A stretch of DNA of 64,000 nt. It comes from UBA6398 sp963644855 (GTDB lineage Bacteria > Bacteroidota > Bacteroidia > Bacteroidales > Bacteroidaceae). A model generated the notes under the pieces. The model made no database searches. It was not told where the DNA came from and worked only from the letters and a program-made list of their open reading frames with translations. This document shows, piece by piece, positions 50,093 through 60,166 of the stretch; within the stretch, counting starts at the first letter, position 1; every line of letters starts with the position of its first letter. Location of the stretch: positions 1 to 64,000 of the forward strand of contig CAVIQL010000011.1 in NCBI GenBank assembly GCA_963644855.1, in the 5' to 3' direction. The position numbers were made by a program, and so were the translations under genes.

Positions 50093-51202
50093 ATGAAGAT
50101 CACTAAAATTTTAACGGCTGCCGTATTGGCACTGACGCTTGCAAGTTGCGGAAAAAGCGATCCTATCCCGATGTTTGTCGGAACTTATACGGGCAATGGC
50201 TCTGACGGAATTTACTCTTTCTCGTTTGACCAGGAGAGTGGCAAGGCAAAGCAGCAGCATGTTGCCAAAATTTCAAACCCGAGCTATCTTGTGATTGCTC
50301 CCAGCGATTCATTTATGTATTGTGTGAGCGAGGGTAAAGGCGATGAGGCTACAGTGAGCGCTTATCGCGTGGGTATGACGAGCGGTCGCATGCTTTTTTT
50401 GAACCGTGTGCTTGCTCATGGCGATGATCCATGTCATATTATAACATACGCCCGCAATGCCTATGTTGCAAACTATTCTTCGGGAAGCATAAGCGTGTTT
50501 GATATTGAACGTGATGCCACTCTTTATGATTTGAACGAGACTTTGAAATTCAACAACGGCACTAATGTAGACTCTGTAAGACAAAGCGAATCCCATATTC
50601 ACCAACTTGCAAAATCTCCGGACGGACATTATATGTTTGCTGTGGATTTGGGAGGAGATTGTCTGTATAAATACGAATTGCGTCCAGAGTTCAAGGAAGG
50701 TACACCGGCTAAGATTGATTTGCCGCAAGGTTGTGGCCCACGTCATATAGCTTTTGCTCCCGATTCAAAACACATGTATGTGGTAACGGAGTTAAGCGAC
50801 GAAGTAATTGTGTTTGATTATGATGAAATCACGGGTAATTTGGTGCAGAAACAAGTAGTTAAAGCCAGCGATGCAGGAGCTCGCGGCGGCGCGGAGATAG
50901 AAGTTAGCCCCGATGGCAAATATCTTTACGCAAGTGTGAGGCTTAAGAACGATGGGGTTGCTATATTTAAGATAAATCCCGACGGAACTTTGAAGAAAAC
51001 GGGCTATCAACCCACCGGCAAACACCCGCGTATGTTTAAGATTACGCCTAATGGGAAATATCTTCTCGTAGGTTGCAAGGACGACAATGTGATTCAAGTT
51101 TATGAGCGCAATGTTGAAACAGGAGAACTCAAAAATACTGGGAACGATATCAAAGTGGGGCAACCTGCCTGCATAGTTTTTGGTGAAGCTGTGCCTTGGT
51201 AA
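50093..51202 (+). CDS. Lactonase-fold (seven-bladed propeller) lipoprotein
   Basis: The 369-residue product resembles the 6-phosphogluconolactonase/YbhE family: MFVGTYTGNGSDGIYSFSFDQESGK, SNPSYLVIAPSDSFMYCVSEG, YARNAYVANYSSGSISVFDI, HIHQLAKSPDGHYMFAVDLGGD, GCGPRHIAFAPDSKHMYVVTELSDEVIVFDYD and GKHPRMFKITPNGKYLLVGCKDDN, one per blade. An SPII signal (ALTLASCGKS, Cys ~20) makes it an envelope lipoprotein, so a cytosolic pentose-phosphate role is unlikely. Substrate unknown; lactones of sugars are the family-based guess. It follows pyrH by 29 bp. Confidence 0.85.
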   Translation: MKITKILTAAVLALTLASCGKSDPIPMFVGTYTGNGSDGIYSFSFDQESGKAKQQHVAKISNPSYLVIAPSDSFMYCVSEGKGDEATVSAYRVGMTSGRMLFLNRVLAHGDDPCHIITYARNAYVANYSSGSISVFDIERDATLYDLNETLKFNNGTNVDSVRQSESHIHQLAKSPDGHYMFAVDLGGDCLYKYELRPEFKEGTPAKIDLPQGCGPRHIAFAPDSKHMYVVTELSDEVIVFDYDEITGNLVQKQVVKASDAGARGGAEIEVSPDGKYLYASVRLKNDGVAIFKINPDGTLKKTGYQPTGKHPRMFKITPNGKYLLVGCKDDNVIQVYERNVETGELKNTGNDIKVGQPACIVFGEAVPW

Positions 51203-51328
51203 GCAAACTACTCAATTTTTTTGCATCGGGAAACAAGATGTTTTGTCTATGATATCTGTTTTAAGATAGAAGGCAAAAAGACTACGGCGTGGATTTGTTT
51301 TTGCCGAGCAAGAAAATAGAGAAATAAT

Positions 51329-51369
51329 AAAATGCGGTGAGTTAATTGAAAGACTCGCCGCATTTTATT
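51329..51369 (+). terminator. Terminator downstream of the lactonase gene
   Basis: Stem AAAATGCGGTGAGT / ACTCGCCGCATTTT with one mismatch, followed by ATTT. It lies ~125 bases after the stop; the rest of the 432-bp gap holds no gene. Confidence 0.75.
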
Positions 51370-51545
51370 TATATGTAAGGATAGAAAGATCGGATTGTGT
51401 GTAGACGAAAAGAGTATAGCCCTTTTGTTTGTGTTTTTCTTGATAATGGAGGTAATTTAAAACACTATGTGCCAATATTCTTATGATAATATTTGGTTCT
51501 TCTGTTAAATAATGAATTTTTTTTGTCGGTTTTGCGAAATAAATA

Positions 51546-51553
51546 TATATTTG
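51546..51553 (+). promoter_or_regulatory. Promoter of the large secreted protein gene
   Basis: TTTG at 51522-51525, 20-nt spacer, TATATTTG at 51546-51553; leader of ~75 nt before 51635. Confidence 0.7.
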
Positions 51554-51634
51554 CACGGTAAATGCAGACTTAACAAAAACTTAGCTTAAACTTAACGCGG
51601 AGTTCGTTTTTTATCAACAATAAATTTATTAAGT

Positions 51635-54600
51635 ATGAGAAGAAAATTTACTTATCTGCTTTCTTTGCTACTTGTTACGTTTATTAGTATTCCGGCTATG
51701 GCTCAGTTAGATGAACTGAACCTCAAGACGGTAACTATTAGCGAAACATCTGCAGAAAGCATTACACCAGATACCCAATGGTATTTGGTGTACAACCAAC
51801 GAAGCTATTCTTATTCGGGTGGTTATTGGCGTGATACCAAAGGTGAAAGTATCTGCTACATGTCAAATGGTATTGGTACCGACATTATTATGGAAGGCGA
51901 CTTTGCTTCGCAAAAAGCCGACATTCTTGTGCGTTTCCTCTCTACGGAGAAGGAAGGTCAGTATAAAATACAATTTGGTACTGGCAATTATATGAAGAGC
52001 AACCTTTGGACAAGTTCTCGTGAAAGCGATGCTGCTAATTTTTATGCGTACAATATCAGCGCAGAAGAACCTGGACATTATGCTTTCAATGTTGTAGGTG
52101 CTGATGACGCTTATGGCGATATCGTTGACAATAATGGCGGCGGTGCTTCTTTGGCACCTTGGGACTCTGGACAGGTAACGTCAACAGGCGGCAATAATGA
52201 TTGGTCGCTTTTTGCTGTTACACTTAAAGAAAGTTCCGAACGTGAATTGCTCGATATCCAGATGGGAGAATGTCTCCAAAAGTATGAAGGCTACGTTTAT
52301 GGTGAAGATAGCCTGGTATTGGGTACAGATGTAATGCAATACAATATCACACAGGCAGAATACGATGCATGGAAGACTCATGTTGAGACTTTGTATCTTA
52401 TATATGATGGTCAGAAAGATGCAACAAATGACCAAATAAAGGAAGAAATCAAGGCTATTGAAGACGGCTGGACTTATATCAAGTCAAAGCAAGTGGCTTA
52501 TACTATTGCTCCGGGCAATTATCGTATTGTAAATGCAATGTCGTGGACAAATTCTAAAACAGTTGTTACAGGTAAGGACGAAACTACAGGTGAAGATATA
52601 ACAGAGTCTGTAAGCACGCATCCAACAAAAGCTATGTATGCTACACTTGATACGCGTCTTGCAATGTGGGCTGACCTCGACGAAACCGATTGCCGCTATC
52701 TTTGGAAGATTTCTACAGCCAGCGACAGCACCTATGTGATACAGAATATAGCTACAGACGATATTCTCGATACTTGTATCGCTTCTTCAAAAGCTACTCT
52801 TGAAAAAGTAAGTGATACTAAGTGGAGTGTTAAGTATATCAAGACTAATAATGCTGGCAAGTATATCATTGCTCTCCACCCCAATAATACGGAAACTTAC
52901 GATTATATTCATTGCGGTGGACACCGTAGTGGTGCAGGTGTTTCGGGTAGTATCGTAGGTTGGGAAGCTTCTGCCGATGCTTCACAATGGTATCTCGAAC
53001 CTGTTGACGATGCAACCGTTGCTCAACTTATTGAAGACTATGCTCCCTATAAGAATCATGAGCTTCTTGTTTACAATTATCAGCAACTTAAGAATAAGGC
53101 CGATTCTGCTATTGCAGTAGCTAAAGATGATCAATATATCTCTACAAAAGGCACAGGTCTCATTACAAGTAGTAGTCAGATGTCGAGTCCTTTCACTTGT
53201 ACTTATGAAGAAGAAGCTGGTAACGGCTACACATTCGAATTCGTGCTCGATGGCAAGACCGATACATATTGGCATAGTACATGGAGCAATGGAGATTTGC
53301 CAGGCCACTCTCATTGGTTCCAGGTAGCTCTCAACGAACCTATCAATGATGCAACCAGTCTTGTGGCTTACATTTACCGTAGAACTTCTGCTGCTAACGA
53401 CCATATAACCGAAATGAGTGTTTATGGTGCCAACAGTTCGTCAGCTCTTGATGATGAAACAGAAGAAAGTTGGACTCTTATAGGTAATGTAAACACACCG
53501 TGGACAAGCGGTCAGACTGATGTTACTAGCAATGTTCTTAAGTCAAATGGTACCTATAGCTATCTGCGTTTCTATATAGACAACACAGGTGGTAGTGGAA
53601 TTAGTGCAACCCGTGGCTATGCCCATATGGCAGAATTCCAACTTTATCCTGTAACCATCGATGGCAATACTCAATATTCGCAGATGGGTGAAGTGCGTAC
53701 AAATCTTGAGGCAGCTTTGGCTATTGCCGATTCTATCGATACCGATGAATTGACAGTAGACGATTATAATGCTCTAAAGACTGCAGTAGATGCTTTCGTA
53801 GCTGCAGTGGTTGATCCTTCGGCTTTGGCTTCGGCTATCGAAAACAACAAAGATGCAAGCGATCTGATAGTAATAGGTAACAATCCAGGTCAATGGCCCG
53901 AAGGTACCGAAGCATCTTCTTTGCCAACACTTGTCAACGAAGCTAAAGTTTATTTGAAAGCTGGCGCGTATACAAAGGCGACTGTTGACAAATACACAGA
54001 AGACATTAATAATGCTGCTAACAGTATTATGAACTCGGCCAACAAAGTCGTTGAAGGTAAGTGGTACAGACTGCGCTTCGATAGCGAGGAGAACTATACC
54101 AAGTACAACTGGGCAACAAACAATGTTGTGAACGAAACTTTAGGCGATCTTTACGAAACAGTTCTCGCTCCTGCCAATGAAATTACTGATGGCGACAATT
54201 CATATCTTGAAGGTTATAATGCATTGCAGTATGTGAAGGAGAACCAAGAACTTCGTTTCTTAAATGAAGACAATGTGGAAAGCATCGATCAAACTGCATT
54301 CCGCTTTATGGCACAGGGAGATACCGCATATGTTATCCAGCACAAGAGCGGCTTGTTCGTCAATGCAAATGGTCGCGGTAATACTCTTAAGTTGAGTTTG
54401 ACTCCCGGTCTGTTCAATGTAACACCCGTAGGTCTTGGTAAGGTTGCAATACACGTTCGTAATCTTGATGGAAGTGAATGCTTCGATGAACCTGTATATC
54501 TGCACGCTCAGAACACTGGTCATGCGCTCGTATCTTGGAATTCCAATAGCAGAAGCAGTAACAGTGCGATGTTTATCGAACCTGTAAGCGATTTCGATGA

Positions 54601-55306
54601 AGGCGATGATGTTGCCGAAGGCGTTTATCGTGATGTATTGCCCAATAGTATGCAGATTTGGTGCTACCCAACACAATACAATGTGAAAGAAGGTAATCTC
54701 TACAAGTATGCAGGCGCAAGTGTTGATGAAGACAACAATGAAGTAAGTCTCGCATTCGTTAATGCAAGCGATGGAGCTATCTCTGGTATGCCCATGCTCT
54801 ATATCTATGGCGATACTACTGATTTTGATAATACCGCAGAAAAAGAGCAGGAATATATAACAGGTATAGGTACTTCTAACTTTGCTCCTGTTCCTTCAAC
54901 TCAAATAAAGGGTATTACCGGAACTTATTCATACCAATGGATTGATGCCGGAACCAATATGGTAGTTGCAGGCGGCGATTATGGCAAGGCCGGCAACCAT
55001 TTCGAAGTGGCAAGTGGTGAAGATAATACCGATTGTACACGTGATGTGTTTGAAAACAACGGCTATATCACTCCTACGCTTAATATTATAGAGAACTTCA
55101 ATTCTGAAAACTATGACTTGGTAATTACTGTTAGCAGTAATGGTTTGGTCAATGCTATCGAAAAGATCAACAATACAATCAAGTCAACAAGCAATATCTA
55201 TAGCATTGATGGCACATTGCTCAAGAAGAATGGAGCAATGAATGATGTCAAGGCTATGGGTCGTGGTATCTATATCATTGGCGGTGTAAAGGTTATGATT
55301 AAGTAA
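51635..55306 (+). CDS. Large secreted protein with discoidin-like domain and C-terminal sorting-like tag
   Basis: The 1223-residue product has a cleavable signal (LLVTFISIPAMAQ). An N-terminal module (~35-190: TQWYLVYNQRSYSY...EGQYKIQFGTGNYMKSN...NDWSLFAV) matches the first module of the M60 protease downstream. A second module (~290-455) has the same flavour (GNYRIVNAMSW...YLWKISTA...YIIALHPNN). Residues ~509-675 look like an F5/8 type C (discoidin) carbohydrate-binding domain (FEFVLDGKTDTYWHSTWSNG...YLRFYIDNTGGSG...AEFQLYPV). The C-terminus (IYSIDGTLLKK...GRGIYIIGGVKVMIK) resembles type-9-secretion-like tails. No catalytic domain is recognised; probably a glycan-binding surface protein. Confidence 0.8.
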   Translation: MRRKFTYLLSLLLVTFISIPAMAQLDELNLKTVTISETSAESITPDTQWYLVYNQRSYSYSGGYWRDTKGESICYMSNGIGTDIIMEGDFASQKADILVRFLSTEKEGQYKIQFGTGNYMKSNLWTSSRESDAANFYAYNISAEEPGHYAFNVVGADDAYGDIVDNNGGGASLAPWDSGQVTSTGGNNDWSLFAVTLKESSERELLDIQMGECLQKYEGYVYGEDSLVLGTDVMQYNITQAEYDAWKTHVETLYLIYDGQKDATNDQIKEEIKAIEDGWTYIKSKQVAYTIAPGNYRIVNAMSWTNSKTVVTGKDETTGEDITESVSTHPTKAMYATLDTRLAMWADLDETDCRYLWKISTASDSTYVIQNIATDDILDTCIASSKATLEKVSDTKWSVKYIKTNNAGKYIIALHPNNTETYDYIHCGGHRSGAGVSGSIVGWEASADASQWYLEPVDDATVAQLIEDYAPYKNHELLVYNYQQLKNKADSAIAVAKDDQYISTKGTGLITSSSQMSSPFTCTYEEEAGNGYTFEFVLDGKTDTYWHSTWSNGDLPGHSHWFQVALNEPINDATSLVAYIYRRTSAANDHITEMSVYGANSSSALDDETEESWTLIGNVNTPWTSGQTDVTSNVLKSNGTYSYLRFYIDNTGGSGISATRGYAHMAEFQLYPVTIDGNTQYSQMGEVRTNLEAALAIADSIDTDELTVDDYNALKTAVDAFVAAVVDPSALASAIENNKDASDLIVIGNNPGQWPEGTEASSLPTLVNEAKVYLKAGAYTKATVDKYTEDINNAANSIMNSANKVVEGKWYRLRFDSEENYTKYNWATNNVVNETLGDLYETVLAPANEITDGDNSYLEGYNALQYVKENQELRFLNEDNVESIDQTAFRFMAQGDTAYVIQHKSGLFVNANGRGNTLKLSLTPGLFNVTPVGLGKVAIHVRNLDGSECFDEPVYLHAQNTGHALVSWNSNSRSSNSAMFIEPVSDFDEGDDVAEGVYRDVLPNSMQIWCYPTQYNVKEGNLYKYAGASVDEDNNEVSLAFVNASDGAISGMPMLYIYGDTTDFDNTAEKEQEYITGIGTSNFAPVPSTQIKGITGTYSYQWIDAGTNMVVAGGDYGKAGNHFEVASGEDNTDCTRDVFENNGYITPTLNIIENFNSENYDLVITVSSNGLVNAIEKINNTIKSTSNIYSIDGTLLKKNGAMNDVKAMGRGIYIIGGVKVMIK

Positions 55307-55348
55307 CTTGTAAATATCAGAAGGAAAAATCCTGAACGATCTACAAAC

Positions 55349-55387
55349 GGGAGCCCGTTCCCTATTAATAGGAAACGGGCTCCTTTT
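55349..55387 (+). terminator. Terminator of the large secreted protein gene
   Basis: Long stem GGAGCCCGTT-c-CCTAT / ATAGG-a-AACGGGCTCC around TA, followed by TTTTACTTTT. It separates the gene from the M60 gene. Confidence 0.9.
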
Positions 55388-55458
55388 ACTTTTAACGACA
55401 ATGAGATATGTATTCTCGTTTCAATATTATCTATTATCTATAGAACAACTCAAACAAA

Positions 55459-58400
55459 ATGAAAAGAATCTGTTCGTTTATCCTGACTCTTCTCTTTGCT
55501 ATGACTATTACGGCAAGCAACGAGGATTTCACCGGGAAGATTTTTTCAGTGGGAAGCGATGCCACTACTCTCGAAGTAGGAAAGTGGTACTTCCTTTTCA
55601 ATAGGTCTACTGGACGCTATGTGTACGAGACAGAAAATAATCAACTATCCCTTTCTGCAACAAGTCCCAATGGAATAGAGGCTGTGTCTAACCTTGGTTA
55701 CCTTGTACAGTTAGAAAGTACAGGCGAAGAAGGAAAATATTATCTGAAATCGGCTTATGGTAATTATTTCCGCAATGTAACCACTTCAAAAAACAATGGC
55801 ACCGAATCTACGGTTCGTTCCACCAGTGTTTATACCATTTCGCAGTTCGCATCTACGGCGGGGCATTGGTCTATGCGCAGCAATGGACTTTATTATCTTT
55901 GCGACAATAATGGTGCTCTTATGGGAGCAAGTTCTAAAGGCTCCGAAGGCGGCGATCGCGATTGGGCGTTACGCGAGGCTTCGCTTAATGATATTTCCGA
56001 TCTTTCTGGCGATACTTATATTAAATATGTACTCAATAAAGGAGGACTTGTAAGACTTACCAATCGTCGTCTTACCAATCGCAATCTTGGCATTATCGGT
56101 GGAGTAACGCAAGGCACGCAAGCGTCTGATACCATTCTCTCACAGGTATGGATTCTCGGCAAGAGCGACAATGGTTATACTTTGCGCAACGGCTCTACTG
56201 GTGGTTATCTGAATTCTGACGATAATTTCCGTACGCCCAGCAGTGTTGCAACTACGGTTTATATACAGTCGAGCCCTAACAATACCGCTACTTCAAGCTT
56301 TGTCAACCTATCTACAGACGAAGGTTTCAGCGGTGAAGTTTGTCTTAATCTCAATGGTGATGGTTCTACACTTTATAAATGGACTTGCAATAACGACTAT
56401 GGCTCCGATTGGACTATTAGTCTTGTAGACAACTATACGTTAGAAGAAGTTGAAGCTGGATTGCTCGTGAATAGTAAGTATAAAACTCCTATTCCTGGGA
56501 AATATTACCGTCTGCAGAACCAAAACTATCAGACCTATATGTACGAGGGAATCAGCAACCATGCCATAGGTTGCGAAAGTCTTAATGCCGACAAACTCTC
56601 GCAATATTGGACGTTGGTAAGTACAGGTAGTGGTTATGCTCTTCAGAATCTCAGTTCACAGCGTTATATAACGCGTCAGGGCGGAGCTACAAGTCGTCAG
56701 TATAGTTCTCAAACCACAGCTACTAATGTTGATTTCACGCTTCAGCGTACCGATGATGAAACCAATTACACCTATTATATCGTAGACAAAAATTCAATTG
56801 GTCTTCATTGTGATGCTGGTTCAAATGTCGTTGGGTGGAACACCTCTGGCATAAGTGCCAGCACTTGGGGCTTTGAAGAAGTTCAACTTACCGATGAATT
56901 CATACAACAAGGACGTGATGTGCTAAACCGTTACAATGATCTTGTGAACAATATTGATACTTACAAGACTGCTCTTGGAAATTTGTTTACAGACAATGCT
57001 TGCACTACGCTAAAAGAAGACATACAGTCGCTCAGCGATGAGCAACTAGAAGCCAATGCCGATTATGCCACACTTACTGACGACATGAAGGCTATGGTGA
57101 AGAAGGTAAAAAACAATACTTGGGAAGTATATACGCGTTCAGATGGCTATAGCCGTGAGTTCGAGAAGTTCTTCCGTGTGCGCGACGACTACAAGGTTTA
57201 TAGCAACTATAGCAAGATGTCGTGGAACGAATACACTGGTATGAGCAATGCTTACGGAAAGCTTTCAGGACCTACGGGTATTGTTGGTAAAACTGGTGAT
57301 ATAATATATGTATATGTAGACGAAGAACCAAGCGCTGATTGCACCTTGCAGGTAGAAGTTGTGAAAGACAGCGAGTCGCCCGGAGACCATCAAACTGGCA
57401 ATACCACCGATTTGCATGCAGGCCTCAATGCTGTAGTGCTTGATGAAGCCAGCACCGTGTACATATTTTATCAGCTTGATGACCCTGAGAAATATCTTGC
57501 CAACTATCCTGATATGAAGATACACATTGAGGGTGGTGAATTGCAAGGATATTTCGACCTGACCCGCGGTATGACCAATGACGATTACCGTTTGCTCAAG
57601 GATAAATTGCTCGACAAGAACAATATTATCAACATGAAGGGCGACCGCATTGTCTTTGTTATGCGCAACGATCTTGTGCAAAGTGCAGTGGCTGCAAGCG
57701 GCAACGAAATGGAAGGTCTTGTAAGGGTTTGGAGTCGATACATTCAGAATATGGAAGATCTCATGGGCTTCCAGGAAGATGTAAAGGGACGTTTCAGAAA
57801 TATCTGGAATGCTTTCTCGGTAGACCATGGCTACATGTATGCTACAACCTACGGCACATACTATAGCGACGGTACTCTTAGCACTGTGCTTAACTACAAC
57901 ACCATAACAACCAGCGGCGGCTCGATATGGGGACCGGTTCATGAGATGGGCCACAACCACCAGGCTTGTATAAACATCGTTGGTGCTACCGAGGTTTCCA
58001 ACAACTTCTTTGCTAATGCCAATGTATATATGCTTGGTATTTCAACAACCCGCGGCACTGCGGTGCACGATACCTTCAACTCGTTTGCCAACGGCACAGG
58101 TTGGTTTGATATGGGCATCTGGGAACAGACTCGTATGTATTTCCAGCTTTACCTTTATTATCATGTGCGTGGGCATAATCCCAATTTCTATCCTACACTT
58201 TTCAAACTTCTGCGCAAAGACCCTATCAGTAAACGCAGCAACGACTACGATGCTTCGCTTGTGAATGGCGATGGCGAAACAGTGGGCGGATACAAGTCGT
58301 ATGGACGTCAGGATTACTTGCATATGGCAATGAAGATGTGCGATGCCGCAGGCGAAGACCTTAGCGAGTTCTTTGAGGTGAATGGTATGTTCGTTCCCTA

Positions 58401-59622
58401 CGACAACCGCTATATTGGCGATTACGGCGACTATTGGGTAACAACCACGGAGAAAGATATTGAAGCTGTCAAGGCTTACATGCACAAGTATCCCAAAGCT
58501 GGCAACATCTGCTTCATTGACGATCGTGTGAAGCCCGACTCTGTGTTGCAGAACAGTGTGCTCGAGGGGCGTCCGTCGGGTGCTTTCCGTGTGGACTATG
58601 AAGATGAGCCTACTCGTAAGATTGGATATTCGGATGTAGGGCAGTACACCGATTATGTTCCCGGTTACACTACCAACGGCTACTATTATACCACCACCAC
58701 GAGCAAGGGTGTAACCACTTATCGCATTTATGGCGAAGGTGCAGTGGGATTCAAGGTTTACGATTCTGATGGCAAGCTTGCTTATCTTTCCAACAAGACG
58801 AGCTTTACCATTCCCGACAATGTGGCATCGCGCTTGGGCGATGATTTCCGCATTGTTGCGGCTGAAGGCAATGGTTATGATGTGCTTGTGCCTTACGGTC
58901 CGGCAATGTATCGTGGCGAGATGACGGCTTATTACGAAGGTGATACTGTGCCTCATACGCTCTACTACTATGGCACCGGTGATGCGGGTAAAAGCAGCAT
59001 TAGTGATCTTCCTGCCAACTCTTTGGCATATGTCAAGCCCGGTCAGTCGGCCCGCAAGCAGCCTACGGCTGGTTTGTTGTCGACAACCAATGTTGTGGCT
59101 GCCGATTCCACGGCACAGTCGCTTATTATCGACGGCGACGAGCAGTTTTATGTACCCACGCCGTTTAGTGTTGCCCAATTGACGTTTGACAAGACCGATA
59201 ACGGATACCAGGCTTTGAATTTGCCGTTTGGCGTTACGAAAGACTTCGAGGGTGTGATTTCAGACAAGGCGCTTGATACCTCGGTGAAGACAGCCGAGGC
59301 TGGTGTGCCTGTGGTAGTCAATGGAGAGATTATGTTTACAGAGAGCAATGCCAAGGTTAAGGCCGGGCTGTATGCTGCTGCCAACGAAGGCTGTATACTT
59401 AATGCCGAGGGCACGGCTGTTGAAGCGGCTGCTGCTACGATAAGTCCGTTTACCTATATTTGGGACGAGGCTTTCACGATTGATGTAACGGCTATCAATA
59501 AGATACTTGTTGATGACAAGAAAGGCGAAAACGTTATCTACGATCTTACCGGTCGACGTGTTTACGGCATTAGTCAGCCAGGTATCTATATTGTAAACGG
59601 CAAGAAGGTATTGGTGAAATAA
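55459..59622 (+). CDS. Secreted M60-family (mucinase-type) metalloprotease
   Basis: The 1387-residue product starts with a cleavable signal (ILTLLFAMTITASNE). Three beta-trefoil/ricin-like modules follow (~30-170, ~185-330, ~340-475; e.g. YYLKSAYGNYF, YTLRNGSTGGYL, YALQNLSSQRYI), then an M60 N-terminal beta-domain (~570-720) and the gluzincin core with HEMGHNHQ (His828, Glu829, His832) and the third ligand in GATEVSNN (Glu845). M60 proteins cut mucin-type O-glycoproteins. The last residues (VIYDLTGRRVYGISQPGIYIVNGKKVLVK region) form a sorting-like tag as in the preceding gene. Likely role: host mucin use or mucus penetration. Confidence 0.9.
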   Translation: MKRICSFILTLLFAMTITASNEDFTGKIFSVGSDATTLEVGKWYFLFNRSTGRYVYETENNQLSLSATSPNGIEAVSNLGYLVQLESTGEEGKYYLKSAYGNYFRNVTTSKNNGTESTVRSTSVYTISQFASTAGHWSMRSNGLYYLCDNNGALMGASSKGSEGGDRDWALREASLNDISDLSGDTYIKYVLNKGGLVRLTNRRLTNRNLGIIGGVTQGTQASDTILSQVWILGKSDNGYTLRNGSTGGYLNSDDNFRTPSSVATTVYIQSSPNNTATSSFVNLSTDEGFSGEVCLNLNGDGSTLYKWTCNNDYGSDWTISLVDNYTLEEVEAGLLVNSKYKTPIPGKYYRLQNQNYQTYMYEGISNHAIGCESLNADKLSQYWTLVSTGSGYALQNLSSQRYITRQGGATSRQYSSQTTATNVDFTLQRTDDETNYTYYIVDKNSIGLHCDAGSNVVGWNTSGISASTWGFEEVQLTDEFIQQGRDVLNRYNDLVNNIDTYKTALGNLFTDNACTTLKEDIQSLSDEQLEANADYATLTDDMKAMVKKVKNNTWEVYTRSDGYSREFEKFFRVRDDYKVYSNYSKMSWNEYTGMSNAYGKLSGPTGIVGKTGDIIYVYVDEEPSADCTLQVEVVKDSESPGDHQTGNTTDLHAGLNAVVLDEASTVYIFYQLDDPEKYLANYPDMKIHIEGGELQGYFDLTRGMTNDDYRLLKDKLLDKNNIINMKGDRIVFVMRNDLVQSAVAASGNEMEGLVRVWSRYIQNMEDLMGFQEDVKGRFRNIWNAFSVDHGYMYATTYGTYYSDGTLSTVLNYNTITTSGGSIWGPVHEMGHNHQACINIVGATEVSNNFFANANVYMLGISTTRGTAVHDTFNSFANGTGWFDMGIWEQTRMYFQLYLYYHVRGHNPNFYPTLFKLLRKDPISKRSNDYDASLVNGDGETVGGYKSYGRQDYLHMAMKMCDAAGEDLSEFFEVNGMFVPYDNRYIGDYGDYWVTTTEKDIEAVKAYMHKYPKAGNICFIDDRVKPDSVLQNSVLEGRPSGAFRVDYEDEPTRKIGYSDVGQYTDYVPGYTTNGYYYTTTTSKGVTTYRIYGEGAVGFKVYDSDGKLAYLSNKTSFTIPDNVASRLGDDFRIVAAEGNGYDVLVPYGPAMYRGEMTAYYEGDTVPHTLYYYGTGDAGKSSISDLPANSLAYVKPGQSARKQPTAGLLSTTNVVAADSTAQSLIIDGDEQFYVPTPFSVAQLTFDKTDNGYQALNLPFGVTKDFEGVISDKALDTSVKTAEAGVPVVVNGEIMFTESNAKVKAGLYAAANEGCILNAEGTAVEAAAATISPFTYIWDEAFTIDVTAINKILVDDKKGENVIYDLTGRRVYGISQPGIYIVNGKKVLVK

Positions 59623-59659
59623 TCTGAGGTAAACTCCATTACCTTATATCACAATTTCA

Positions 59660-59698
59660 AGGGGTGGTCTCCATATAGGGAGATCACCCTCTTGTTTT
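59660..59698 (+). terminator. Terminator of the M60 gene
   Basis: Stem GGGTGGTCTCC / GGAGATCACCC with one G-U pair, followed by TCTTGTTTTCTTG. Confidence 0.8.
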
Positions 59699-59735
59699 CT
59701 TGTGAGTTCAACGGAATATCTTTTGGGGGAATTTA

Positions 59736-60166
59736 GGTCTCTTTACCCAAGACACCATGGTCTCTTCACCAAGACACCGTGGTCTCTTTACCAAGACACC
59801 ATGGTCTCTTTACCAAGACACCATGGTCTCTTTACCAAGACACCGTGGTCTCTTTACCAAGACACCATGGTCTCTTTACCAAGACACCATGGTCTCTTTA
59901 CCAAGACACCGTGGTCTCTTTACCAAGACACCATGGTCTCTTTACCAAGACACCATGGTCTCTTTACCAAGACACCGTGGTCTCTTTACCAAGACACCAT
60001 GGTCTCTTTACCAAGACACCATGGTCTCTTTACCAAGACACCGTGGTCTCTTTACCAAGACACCATGGTCTCTTTACCAAGACACCATGGTCTCTTTACC
60101 AAGACACCGTGGTCTCTTTACCAAGACACCATGGTCTCTTTACCAGGACACCATGGTCTCTTTACA
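59736..60166. repeat. 22-bp minisatellite, 19 units
   Basis: Unit CTCTTTACCAAGACACCATG plus GT, 19 copies. The unit has two forms, CCATGG (A) and CCGTGG (G), in the order AGA repeated six times then A, i.e. a 66-bp higher-order unit. First unit has one extra C; second has TTCACC; last has CCAGGACA. All three plus frames stay open through the array because the unit contains no stop in any frame and each frame reads the same 22-residue repeat (MVSLPRHHGLFTKTPWSLYQ plus DT). No signal, domain or ribosome site supports translation. Confidence 0.95.

Noticed and set aside
58042..59178. 378-codon minus-strand frame opposite the M60 gene, with another at 57265-57960
   Set aside because: Shadow of the protease frame; no family resemblance and the plus frame has clear domains.
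59736..60166. CRISPR array
   Set aside because: Units are contiguous without spacers and no cas genes are near.
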